From: an uncultured Cytophagales bacterium
GTDB lineage: Bacteria; Bacteroidota; Bacteroidia; Cytophagales; UBA9547
Assembly: GCA_945957555.1 (NCBI GenBank)
Contig: CAMFLX010000034.1
Coordinates: 1 to 35,922 of the forward strand
DNA: 35,922 nucleotides
Direction of reading: 5' to 3'
In this document: positions 1 through 7,566 of the stretch, in pieces
How positions within the stretch are numbered: the first letter of the stretch is position 1
How the letters are laid out: the number at the start of each line of letters is the position of its first letter
Made by a program: the position numbers and the translations under genes
The notes under the pieces: generated by a model
The model's input: only the letters and a program-made list of their open reading frames with translations
Told to the model about the DNA's origin: nothing
Database searches by the model: none

Positions 1-445
1 ATACTGAGAATTTTTCATCAAAATTTGAGCTCAATTTAGTACACTAAATTCTTACACAAATTTCGACTCCCAAACCCTCATTATATTGTACTTGTGGCTC
101 TCACTACAAAGTCTATTGAGATTTTCGGGTTCAACCACTTCGTGGTTGTTCTTGGTATGCATAGAAACAACCTGCTGTGTAGGAGTGTTGAATTATAAAT
201 GTTGGGTTTTGAATTAGAACAGTATAATGGGAGGTTATTGTGTGGAATCTGGGGCCAGGGGATGAAAACTGTGGCAATTCATCCATGACAATTCATAGGC
301 AGAGCAATAACAGCAATCGGCTTGGTAAAGTCCTTGCAAAAAATCCGAGTTAAAAACTCTGCATTCATTACCTTGTACGGAGAGCGGCTGCGACTGATTC
401 TCCGTACTGGTCGATAGTCTGCTGGGCAGGAGTGTTGAATTTTGG

Positions 446-484
446 GCGGTGTCTTTGCTTGGGGCGAAGGCACCGCTTTGTTTT
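446..484 (+). terminator. Rho-independent terminator-like hairpin, copy 1
   Basis: The arms GCGGTGTCTTTGC (446-458) and GCGAAGGCACCGC (464-476) pair over 13 positions with two G-U pairs and a 5-nt loop. A T-rich tail TTTGTTTT follows. A second copy at 2015 follows the 249-aa gene directly and has a compensating base-pair change. Copy 1 probably ends a transcript from a gene left of the window. Confidence 0.6.
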
Positions 485-486
485 AT

Positions 487-532
487 GAAGCTGAGGCTTC
501 GGTGTTATGAGTACAAGCGGACTTATGAACTA
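487..532. repeat. Degenerate REP-like unit, left of the cluster
   Basis: A hairpin GAAGC/GCTTC (487-500) is followed after 8 bases by GAGTaCAAGCGGAC and then TGAACTA. The right-end array (35843-35888) has the same order and the same 8-base spacing: GAAGCGGACGCTTC, 8 bases, GAGTcCAAGCGGAC, then TTGAACTA. Of the 24 bases from GAGT to the final TGAACTA, 20 agree. This is a diverged member of the repeat family that surrounds the transposase at the right end. Confidence 0.6.
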
Positions 533-626
533 GTAGAGCGGAGGCTTGAACTGGTAGCAACTCCGACGCGAATATTGTGACAAAGAGACGCATCGCGAGA
601 AAGAGAGGCGAACACTTTTTGAAATA

Positions 627-643
627 GACGCGAACATCGCGTC
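627..643 (-). terminator. Possible terminator hairpin of the 66-aa minus gene
   Basis: GACGCG (627-632) and CGCGTC (638-643) form a perfect 6-bp stem with a 5-nt loop. It begins 4 bases beyond the stop codon of the minus-strand gene. On the minus strand the following bases are only moderately T-rich (ATTTC), so it may instead be one of the many small palindromes in this spacer. Confidence 0.35.
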
Positions 644-647
644 TCTA

Positions 648-848
648 CTAATCCAATAAAAACCTTCTAACTTCTTCTTCTGCGATGCCTGTATACTGGC
701 AGAATTCGGGAATGGTGATGAGGCCAGACTTGGGTTTGCCGAGTTGTTCTCTGATTTTGTTGATGAGATTGCGACCTGTTTTTTCAGATTTTCCGGTGAT
801 ATTGGCCACATCCTTGGGGTAGATGCAAATCCTTTTGGGTACTTTCAT
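648..848 (-). CDS. Small conserved DNA-binding-like protein (66 aa)
   Basis: The protein begins MKVPKRICIYPKDVANITGK and is highly charged. Two helical stretches fit a small winged-helix or excisionase-like fold: YPKDVANITGKSEKTGRNLI (about residues 10-29) and ITIPEFCQYTGIAEEEVRRF (about 44-63). I recall similar 60-70 aa proteins as common but uncharacterised in Bacteroidota, where the core pattern is 'I-YPKDV--ITG-S---GR-L---I'. It has no signal peptide, so a cytosolic role is expected, possibly in DNA binding. It is divergent from the next gene and shares the 849-1217 spacer with it. The ATG at 846-848 is the natural start. The gene is real with fair confidence, but the function is inference from pattern only. 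Confidence 0.7.
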   Translation of the reverse strand: MKVPKRICIYPKDVANITGKSEKTGRNLINKIREQLGKPKSGLITIPEFCQYTGIAEEEVRRFLLD

Positions 849-1217
849 GAGTGTGGAATTTTGTTGTTAGGTAAAGTGGGGTCATGGGTTAAAAGTGCAA
901 CTTTTTTTTGAAAAAGTCAAGTGTTTGTCGCTTGTTTTTTGTGGACAGAAATGACCGATCTGGAAGTTTTGCTTTAATGGTTCTATTTGTGCCAAAAAGT
1001 GCATATCTGTAAGAATATTCCTGTTTTATCCTCTTTGTCTGGATTCGGAAGTGTCGTTTTGGTACTGTGTTTTTTGCTGCTTAATCTTGTGTCAGGTTCT
1101 TGGAGGTATAGGCTTGGTACGGTTTCTAGGGTGTGGTCATGGGAGTGTGGCGGGATCTTTGAAAATAATGAATGTACGGTCTCCCAAGGATATGTTCAAT
1201 TTTAAAATTTTTGAAAA
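849..1217. other. Spacer between divergent genes
   Basis: This 369-bp stretch separates two divergent genes and must carry both promoters, but I cannot place either with confidence. An inverted repeat ACTTTTT/AAAAAGT (900-917) lies near the minus gene. Two overlapping plus-strand frames over 987-1260 have no start context or composition that would make them credible genes. Confidence 0.45.
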
Positions 1218-1967
1218 ATGGCTAGACAGAAGGGTATTTTCAAGATTAAGGGTACCGTAGGTGGTATGACCTTTTACAGTTCTCAGGACGGTGATATGGT
1301 TCGAGAGAAGGGTGGCGTGAGTGGGGATCGTATTGCTAATGATCCGTCGTTTGCGAGGACGCGTGAAAACGGACAGGAGTTTGGCATGGCTGGCAGTAGT
1401 GGCAAGGTGTTGCGTGATAGCTGTAGGACGTTGATGATGGATGCTCACGACTCTAAGGTGGTTGACAGAGTGACCAAGCTGATGATGGGTTTGCTGAAGT
1501 TAGATACAACGGGTGCTCGTGGTAGTCGGATTCCTGCGCGTGGGCTAGCCTCGCCAGCTGGTAAGGCTTTGTTGAAGGGTTTTAATTTTAACCTTCAGGC
1601 GGTTCTGGGTAGTGTGTTGGTGAAGCCTTGGGTGCTGGATAAGGCTAGGGGAGCGGTGCTGATCAATGATTTGGTGCCGATCAACGATATTGCATATCCT
1701 TCTGGTGCTACGCATGTGTTACTCAGAAGTGCGGTGGCCAATATCGATTTTGTGACTGGGGTGAGCGATGTACAGGTTGGTGATCCAGTGATCATGGAGC
1801 TGAATGGAACTTCGAATAACTTGGAGCTGAGGCCCGCGCAGCTGCCAGTGGGAACTGGTACGGTGATGTATCTGCTCAAGATCGAGTTTACGCAGATCAT
1901 TAATGGGGTGCAGTATCACTTGAAAAATGGTGCTAATAATGCTTTGGCGATTCTTGATGTAGATTAA
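1218..1967 (+). CDS. Conserved Bacteroidota orphan protein (249 aa)
   Basis: The N-terminus MARQKGIFKIKGTVGGMTFY, followed by DGDMVREKGGV and then RIANDPSFARTRENGQEFG, is a signature I recall from many uncharacterised Bacteroidota proteins; I know no function for the family. There is no signal peptide or membrane segment. The N-terminal 75 residues are basic and look helical (MAGSSGKVLRDSCRTLMMDA). The rest is predicted beta-rich, ending LAILDVD, with a stretch near residues 165-225 (ATHVLLRSAVANIDFVTGVS) that could be a jelly-roll or Ig-like sheet. It looks G/C-richer than the flanking spacers. The ATG at 1218 is preceded by an A/T-rich leader (TTTTAAAATTTTTGAAAA), typical of Bacteroidota starts. 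It is transcribed alone, with a terminator 48 bases after its stop. It is not obviously part of the RHS operon. Confidence 0.8.
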   Translation: MARQKGIFKIKGTVGGMTFYSSQDGDMVREKGGVSGDRIANDPSFARTRENGQEFGMAGSSGKVLRDSCRTLMMDAHDSKVVDRVTKLMMGLLKLDTTGARGSRIPARGLASPAGKALLKGFNFNLQAVLGSVLVKPWVLDKARGAVLINDLVPINDIAYPSGATHVLLRSAVANIDFVTGVSDVQVGDPVIMELNGTSNNLELRPAQLPVGTGTVMYLLKIEFTQIINGVQYHLKNGANNALAILDVD

Positions 1968-2014
1968 TTTCTGAAGTTTTAAGTTTTGAATGTTGAGTTT
2001 TGAATTTAAGTGTG

Positions 2015-2055
2015 GCGATGTCTTTGCTCAGAGCGAAGGCATCGCTTTGTTGTTG
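2015..2055 (+). terminator. Rho-independent terminator-like hairpin, copy 2
   Basis: GCGATGTCTTTGC (2015-2027) pairs with GCGAAGGCATCGC (2033-2045) around a 5-nt loop, then TTTGTTGTTG. Compared with copy 1 at 446, the G-C pair at arm position 4 has become A-T on both arms. The loop sequence also differs. It lies 48 bases after the stop of the 249-aa gene and is its probable terminator. Confidence 0.7.
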
Positions 2056-2153
2056 AGTCAAGTGTAATTTAAACTAAAACAGCAAGTAGGGGATATCGGT
2101 AATATTATTGAGGTGTTTGTGGGAATCCGGGTCTGAGAGCCTAAAGTACCTAT

Positions 2154-2186
2154 TCTTCTAAATGCGCTTTGCTAACATTTAGAAGA
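2154..2186. promoter_or_regulatory. 11-bp perfect inverted repeat
   Basis: TCTTCTAAATG (2154-2164) and CATTTAGAAGA (2176-2186) are exact reverse complements around an 11-nt loop. A T-rich run (ATTTTTATTT) occurs about 15 bases later. That distance is long for a terminator, so a regulatory stem or a second terminator are both possible. Confidence 0.4.
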
Positions 2187-2241
2187 GCAAATAAGCCCCC
2201 ATTTTTATTTATATGCAGATATTAAAGAGATCATCATTTTT

Positions 2242-2260
2242 GCACAAAGTTATTTTGTGC
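2242..2260. promoter_or_regulatory. Operator-like inverted repeat
   Basis: GCACAAA (2242-2248) and TTTGTGC (2254-2260) are exact reverse complements with a 5-base spacer. It lies about 290 bp upstream of the first operon gene. Its size and spacing suit a dimeric regulator, but no regulator gene in the window points to it. Confidence 0.3.
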
Positions 2261-2479
2261 TATTTCATGCTTGAATAGTTAAAGTTCTTGTTAGTGAATC
2301 ATTTGCATTGTTTGTGTTACCAAAAAAATTCCAAAATCCCTTTGAGGTTTGAGTTTCAGGATATACTTTTGTGACACGTGTATAATTTATAATTGATGAA
2401 CTTTAATTTAGTTAACAGAAAACAGGAGCGATTTAATTACTAGGCACCTTTTTAAGAAAAATATAAATTTCTCTGTAAC

Positions 2480-2506
2480 TTTTTGTTTAGTTCTTTATCT
2501 AATTTG
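2480..2506 (+). promoter_or_regulatory. Weak Bacteroidota-type promoter candidate
   Basis: TTTTTG (2480-2485) followed by TAATTTG (2500-2506) resembles the Bacteroidota -33 (TTTG) and -7 (TAnnTTTG) elements. The -7 box lacks one base and the spacing is short. It would give a leader of roughly 35 nt before the ATG at 2549. Confidence 0.22.
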
Positions 2507-2548
2507 AGTGTGAGTTATATACATAACACCTAAAGGAACGTTTTGTTT

Positions 2549-5500
2549 ATGAAAAATATCTTTTTTGCGATTATTCTTGGGATAGTTTGTTTTAAGGTAA
2601 GTGGTGCAAATTACTTTTGGACAGGTGCGATTTCAAATGCATGGTCAGATGTGGGAAACTGGAATACAGGCACAGGGGCAACACCAGCATCATGATTACC
2701 AAGTTCTGTTGATTTTGTCTATATACAAGTAAGTAGCGGTCCAATTCTTTCAACATCAGTTACTATTGCAACCTTAACTATTAATGGTGGTGGAACTATT
2801 GACTTAAATGGCAATACGATGACTATTGTTGGTTTAACTTCTAGTAATTTGACTTTGGCAAACTTGTCAATGGGTTCTATTTTAAATACAAATTCACAGG
2901 CTTCAAGTTTTTCAATTAATCCAGCGTCGATTAGCAATACAAGAATTAATCAAGTTAATATTGGTTCAAATTTTGTATTTGGAGCAAGTTCGCAGATAGG
3001 TTCTGTGGCAATTCAATCAAATAATAGTTCTACTAATGTTAATGTTAATAATACTACCTTTCATTTTTCTTGTACTATCAACACCCCAAATGCATCAATA
3101 AGCAACTGTTTATTTAAGAAAGACCTTTCATTTACGAAGGAAGCTGGAGCCCAAAGTGCATCCACAACCTATTTGGGGAAAAATACCTATTATGGAAATG
3201 TTACATTAACAACAATAAACATAGCTGATAAAAACTTAGTAATTGGAGATGATGCAAATGCAAGTGATTTCTACGGCACTTTAATGACTCTAACACAAAA
3301 TTATCAAAGCGCAATAAAAATTACTGTTAAGAATTTTGTTTTTCATAATGCAATAACGGTTTCTCAAGGAGGGCCATCGAATCTGGTCAATTCGACCTTT
3401 CAAGAAGATGTATTGTTTAGTGGTTCTTATTTTAATATTATTTCACCGACATTTGATGGGCTAAAGGCTACATTTTCCATTACCAATAATGCATCCATTT
3501 CCAATCCTTTATTTATTGGGAATGTTATAATTGATAATATTAGCATTAATGCAAGACCATATAATGTAACAGTAAGTGGTGTCCGAACTGAAAGTACTGG
3601 AACGCTTGATCTTATTGGTGGATATGGGAGTATTATTATAAACAATTCTACGATTAACTCAGCTCTTGCTATTTCTACGACAGGTGCTATAAATGCAGGG
3701 TATCCTGGAAATATTACTTTTAACTCTTGTATACTTTCAAGTACTGTAGCTACAAGTGGTACTGGCAATGCGGCCATAGCTTTTAACAGTTGTACATTTA
3801 ATGAAGATATCACTGTTTCCAAAACGGGGGGCACTGGTTATGTTTTAATTGGTAACCCCGTTTTTGCATCAGGTAAAAAGATGGTGCAGGGTAATAGTGG
3901 TTTTACTGATGGTTGTTTGGTATTAACGGGCAATTGGACAAGCCTTCAATATCCAATAAACTTATCCTTTACAGGTACTGCTGGGCTTCAGTTGAATAAT
4001 ATGACTTGTGGCCAAAACATAAAAGCTGTCGCCACCAGAGTTTTAGTAAATGGAGGAGGCGTATATGATGGCGATGTAGATCTGACCTCGACAAACAATG
4101 CTGCTAGCAATGGCTTTAATATGTGGGGACCGGCAACCTTCAACGCCAAGTTCAAGTTGGAGCTCTCAACTGGATATATCAATCTGGCTGGGGCTGGCAA
4201 TATGGATTTTAAAGGAGATTTTGATGCCAATAGTCTTTTGGTAACCGGGGGGCAAAATAACACTATCCTTGTGGGTAGTACCAATTATGCTTGCAACTTC
4301 TATTCAAATGTTAACATCGACTATGGATATACAGGAGCTTGTAATTGTAACTATACCTATAAGCTGTTTAATGTGAAATTTCTGGGTTCCAGCCCACAAC
4401 GCTTGAGTTCCAGTCGACGTACCAACACACAGCTTGATATTTTTAGGTTTGAGATTAACAAGCCGGATAAAGACCTTACTATAGACCAATCCTCCTTTCT
4501 ATATTTTATGAACAATGCAACAGCTTTTGGAACCATTAACATGGTTAAAGGAAGAATCATAAACAATATGGCAGGCACTAAGCCGTTGGCTCTAATTTCG
4601 ACTAATGTGTCTGGAGCGGGCCCAAACAGCTATATCGTAGGTAAGGTTGCAAAACAAAGGATTGGAACCATATTCACTCCTGAGTCTTTCACATTTCCGG
4701 TTGGAAGTATGAATCGTTATGCTCCCATAACTATAACTCGTAATGATCAAAGTGGAGGATTAATAGGCCTTGAGTATTTTGAGGGAGTTCCTGTGAATGC
4801 CTCATCCTTTGGTACTGCCAAGGATGTGAGTAAATGCGAATATTGGAAGTTTAACAACTATTCAGCCTCTGGAGCCGTTATGTCCAGTCTTTGGTATGAT
4901 GTGAGTGTCACGATTACCCTTCCATGGAATTCCTCGAACAATTGCACACCCATTAGCCCCAATGTGGTAGGTATTGCTGCCTACAATGGAACGGTCTGGA
5001 ACCTAGGTACAAGTGTGGTTTCTTCGGGAAGTACAGTTCCGCAAGGGAGTGTTGTAGGTTCTCAAGCCTATACCAGTGTAATGTTGAACAATATGTTGGT
5101 TACCTACGGCTTTAGTTGTCCATCTGGACAAACTAATATCACCCAAACCCTTGCCACAAGTCTAGGTTCAGGCAATGTCTGCCCCAATCAAGCAGTCATC
5201 TTCACGGCCAGTTCCAATATTGCGGAACTCTTTCCTACAATCAAATGGAAGGTCAATGATAACGAGGTGCAGAGTTCGACTTCCAATACCTACACCAGTT
5301 CAAGCCTTGCGAATGGCGACGTAGTCACGGCCAGCGCCACCACGACGAGCACCTGCGTGAGCAACCCAAGTGTAACTAGCAATGCGGTTACGGTGCAGTA
5401 CAGCACCACAGGCGAGCAGACAGCCACGATCACCAACAAGCCTCAATACTGTGCCACGGAACTCCCGGTGGAGCTGACATCAGATATACTTGGGGGTACC

Positions 5501-6472
5501 TTCTCGGGTGGGGGCGTCACGGGCAACAGCCTGGGCAGCGTACCCGTAGGCACCCACACGGTGAGCTACACCTACCAGACAGGCGTCTGCAACCTGTCCA
5601 AGACCGTGAGCAAGGATCTCACCATAGTCGACTACATCAGCCCTACGGCCAGTGTCAGCATCAGCCCCGCTATCCTGTGCACGGGCCAGCCCCTTGTTCT
5701 GAGTGCAGTTACGAACCTTGCGGGCCTGTCGCCCAGCTACCAGTGGTACCTAAACAACGGGGCCATAACGGGTGCAACGTCTTCAACATACTCAAGCGCA
5801 AGCTTAAGCGATGGGGACAAAGTGAAGGTACAGGTATCGACTACGAGCAGCTGCGCGAGCCAGCCTAGCGTTACGAGTAGTAACCAGAGCCTTGACATCC
5901 AGCGCCTGAAAGTTCCAGAAATTAGTATTTATACAGGCAGTAACCTTCCAGTAACAAATGCATCAGTAGACTTTTTGGCCCTAGTTCCATCGGGAACTCA
6001 GGCCAATACTGTGACCTGGTACAAGAACGGGCAGCAGTCGGGCACGGGCACGAGCTACACCGCTACGCTACAGGATCAGGACATGGTGATGGCGACGCTA
6101 TCTGTAGGGGAGAACGGCGACTGCATCAAGGGTGGAGTTTACAATTCCAACATCCTGATGAATGCGGAGCAGGGCGTGTACTACGACCTGAAGCCCGCAC
6201 TTGAGGGCAACTACGAGAACGTAAAGGGCCGTAAGCTGTACTTCAGGTACCGGGAGAAATATGTCAATGGCTCAGTACTGAAATATGAAATCAGGGACAA
6301 AACCAACAGCCTGGTCACGGGTGTTCCCGTTCCCCAGAAGACGTTGGGCGACAACTACTATATGCTTGACCTGAGCGGGGCGGGTGGCCTGAGTGCAGGC
6401 GGCTACTACGTGCTTGAGGTCGTTGATGAGAAGAACCACAGGGGCTACCTGCGCTTTAAAACTTTGGATTGA
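2549..6472 (+). pseudogene. Secreted adhesin-like protein with an in-frame TGA
   Basis: The ATG at 2549 opens a signal peptide (MKNIFFAIILGIVCFKVSGA) followed by NYFWTGAISNAWSDVGNWNT, a typical start of Bacteroidota surface proteins. The frame is stopped by TGA at 2693-2695 (codon 49) and then stays open to 6472, so the full product would be about 1307 residues. Residues 60-700 have repeated NNST/FNSC-type turns suggesting a beta-helix. Residues about 700-860 contain the FPVGSMNRYAPITI type of motif. From about 870 there are three Ig-like repeats (870-950, 1031-1120, 1123-1205) and a C-terminal beta domain ending YYVLEVVDEKNHRGYLRFKT, which loosely resembles a sorting domain. It is either a recent pseudogene, a sequencing error or a recoded stop. 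Translation restarting downstream would lack the signal peptide. Confidence 0.75.
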
Positions 6473-6477
6473 AAATA

Positions 6478-6999
6478 ATGAAAGAAATGAAATCATATAT
6501 ATGGGGCTTGGGCCTATTGGTGCTATTAATAGCTTCAGTGCTTTACTATCAACAGTCAAAGACAAAGATCAGATATGTTAACTTTATCGAGCTTTACGAT
6601 AGCTTTAACATGAAAAAAGAACTCGAGGAAGGCTTTAAGAAAGCGCAGTCTGTCCAGGTGGCCAAGATGGATTCTTTAAAAGCAGAGCTTTCTGTATTAT
6701 CTCAAAATTTGCAGGGAGCACATGAAAGAAGTGATGAAGAGGTTTTTGAGAAGAAACGTCAGCTTTATTTTTATCAACAAAAAAGTATAGAGCAAGAGCA
6801 AGAAGAGCAAATGCTACAATATAAAGATCAGATCATTAAGAGGTTAAAGCTGTATGTTTCAGATTATTCTAAGGAAGAAGGTATAGATGTGCTGTTGGGG
6901 CAAGATGAGGGTTTTTCAACCTTATATGCAAAAGAATCATTGAACGTAACGCAAGATTTGTTGAAATATGTCAATGAAAAGTACAAGGGAACTCGCTAA
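6478..6999 (+). CDS. OmpH/Skp-like periplasmic chaperone (173 aa)
   Basis: An N-terminal hydrophobic segment (YIWGLGLLVLLIASVLYYQQ, about residues 7-26) is followed by KIRYVNFIELYDSF, matching the usual Skp/OmpH start 'I-YVD---LF--Y'. A long charged coiled-coil region (about 45-130) follows, then IDVLLGQDEGFSTLYAKESL and a terminal helix DLLKYVNEKY. Length and order fit the Skp/OmpH family, which holds unfolded outer-membrane or secreted proteins in the periplasm. Without a clear cleavage site it may stay anchored to the inner membrane. The start is chosen as ATG 6478; ATG 6487 is also possible. It begins 5 bases after the adhesin stop and overlaps the next gene, so a dedicated chaperone for the giant proteins of this operon is a reasonable inference. 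Confidence 0.82.
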   Translation: MKEMKSYIWGLGLLVLLIASVLYYQQSKTKIRYVNFIELYDSFNMKKELEEGFKKAQSVQVAKMDSLKAELSVLSQNLQGAHERSDEEVFEKKRQLYFYQQKSIEQEQEEQMLQYKDQIIKRLKLYVSDYSKEEGIDVLLGQDEGFSTLYAKESLNVTQDLLKYVNEKYKGTR

Positions 7000-7561
7000 G
7001 ATCATCCTATTATTTGTGGCCCTTGTATCAGCAGCTTGTACAAAGAAACTCTCAAGTGTGGAATATGTGCAGGAGGTTGAAAGGAATGAGCACTTGAACC
7101 AAACCAAGGTTTTTGATGAGATCGAATTTAAGTTGATGTATAGACCAGATAGGTATTATAGCTACAAACATAACAAGCCTTACAAGGCTGAAGAGGGGAA
7201 AAAGAAATCCTATGCCTTTGTGATGTCTGTAAAAGATCTGAAAAGCCATCAGGAAGTTTTGAGAAGGCTGACCTCAGCGCAAGAAGAATATGGGCAGATC
7301 GTCAATTACCTGTCCTTTGAAGGGGAGAAGGACTTTTGGATGGTACAAGGTACTGATACTTTAAAGAATGTCTTTTATCATTTTGAACGGTTTAATAATA
7401 TCTCACCTACGATCAATTTTGACCTAGGTTTTGAGAATAACAATGCGGGTAAAGGTGATTTGGTGGTAGTATATGATGAACCTCTTTTCGGGGTAGGTCG
7501 CATACACTTTACATTTAAAAAGGAAGAATTGGATAAGGTAGACCACCTAGTGGTTGAATAA
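6968..7561 (+). CDS. Predicted lipoprotein of the RHS cluster (197 aa)
   Basis: The signal IILLFVALVSAAC has a good lipobox, with the lipidated cysteine at residue 24 (22 if ATG 6974 is used). The mature protein is mixed alpha/beta with no domain I recognise. Features include SYAFVMSVKDLKSHQEVLRR and a C-terminal DEPLFGVGRIHFTFKKEELD. It overlaps the end of the Skp-like gene by 32 bases, indicating translational coupling. The next gene starts 5 bases after its stop. An envelope accessory role for the large secreted proteins is inferred from position only. Confidence 0.8.
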   Translation: MSMKSTRELAKIILLFVALVSAACTKKLSSVEYVQEVERNEHLNQTKVFDEIEFKLMYRPDRYYSYKHNKPYKAEEGKKKSYAFVMSVKDLKSHQEVLRRLTSAQEEYGQIVNYLSFEGEKDFWMVQGTDTLKNVFYHFERFNNISPTINFDLGFENNNAGKGDLVVVYDEPLFGVGRIHFTFKKEELDKVDHLVVE

Positions 7562-7566
7562 AACAA

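Larger units (their letters stand above)
1..647. other. Gene-free left spacer with palindromes and repeat relics
   Basis: I see no convincing gene here; the short frames present lack family character. It holds several inverted repeats: arms AATTTAGT/ACTAAATT at 33-50, CAACCAC/GTGGTTG at 132-148, and a 9-bp perfect stem GTACGGAGA/TCTCCGTAC at 375-407. A direct repeat of 23 bp with two mismatches occurs at 172-194 and 419-441. A terminator-like hairpin lies at 446-484 and a degenerate REP-like unit at 487-532, both annotated separately. A further hairpin, GACGCG/CGCGTC, lies at 627-643 just beyond the stop of the minus-strand gene. Confidence 0.6.
1968..2548. other. Spacer upstream of the RHS operon
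   Basis: This stretch holds the terminator at 2015 and two inverted repeats: an 11-bp perfect stem at 2154-2186 and GCACAAA/TTTGTGC at 2242-2260. The last 300 bp are strongly A/T-rich and should contain the operon promoter. I see no gene. Confidence 0.55.

Noticed and set aside
1-440. tRNA or other structured RNA in the left spacer
   Set aside because: The stems do not form a cloverleaf and no CCA or anticodon-arm pattern is visible.
279-473. 64-aa minus-strand frame
   Set aside because: It reads through the 9-bp stem and the terminator hairpin; no protein-like pattern.
530-811. 93-aa minus-strand frame
   Set aside because: It overlaps the better 66-aa gene in another frame, and part of it is translated from palindromic spacer; low-complexity serine-rich content.
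987-1260. Two overlapping plus-strand frames, one with a hydrophobic start
   Set aside because: No family likeness, G/T-skewed composition, and one runs into the 249-aa gene out of frame.
6170-6472. Type IX secretion sorting domain at the adhesin C-terminus
   Set aside because: The beta pattern is loosely similar, but the usual conserved end motifs are not clear enough to call it.
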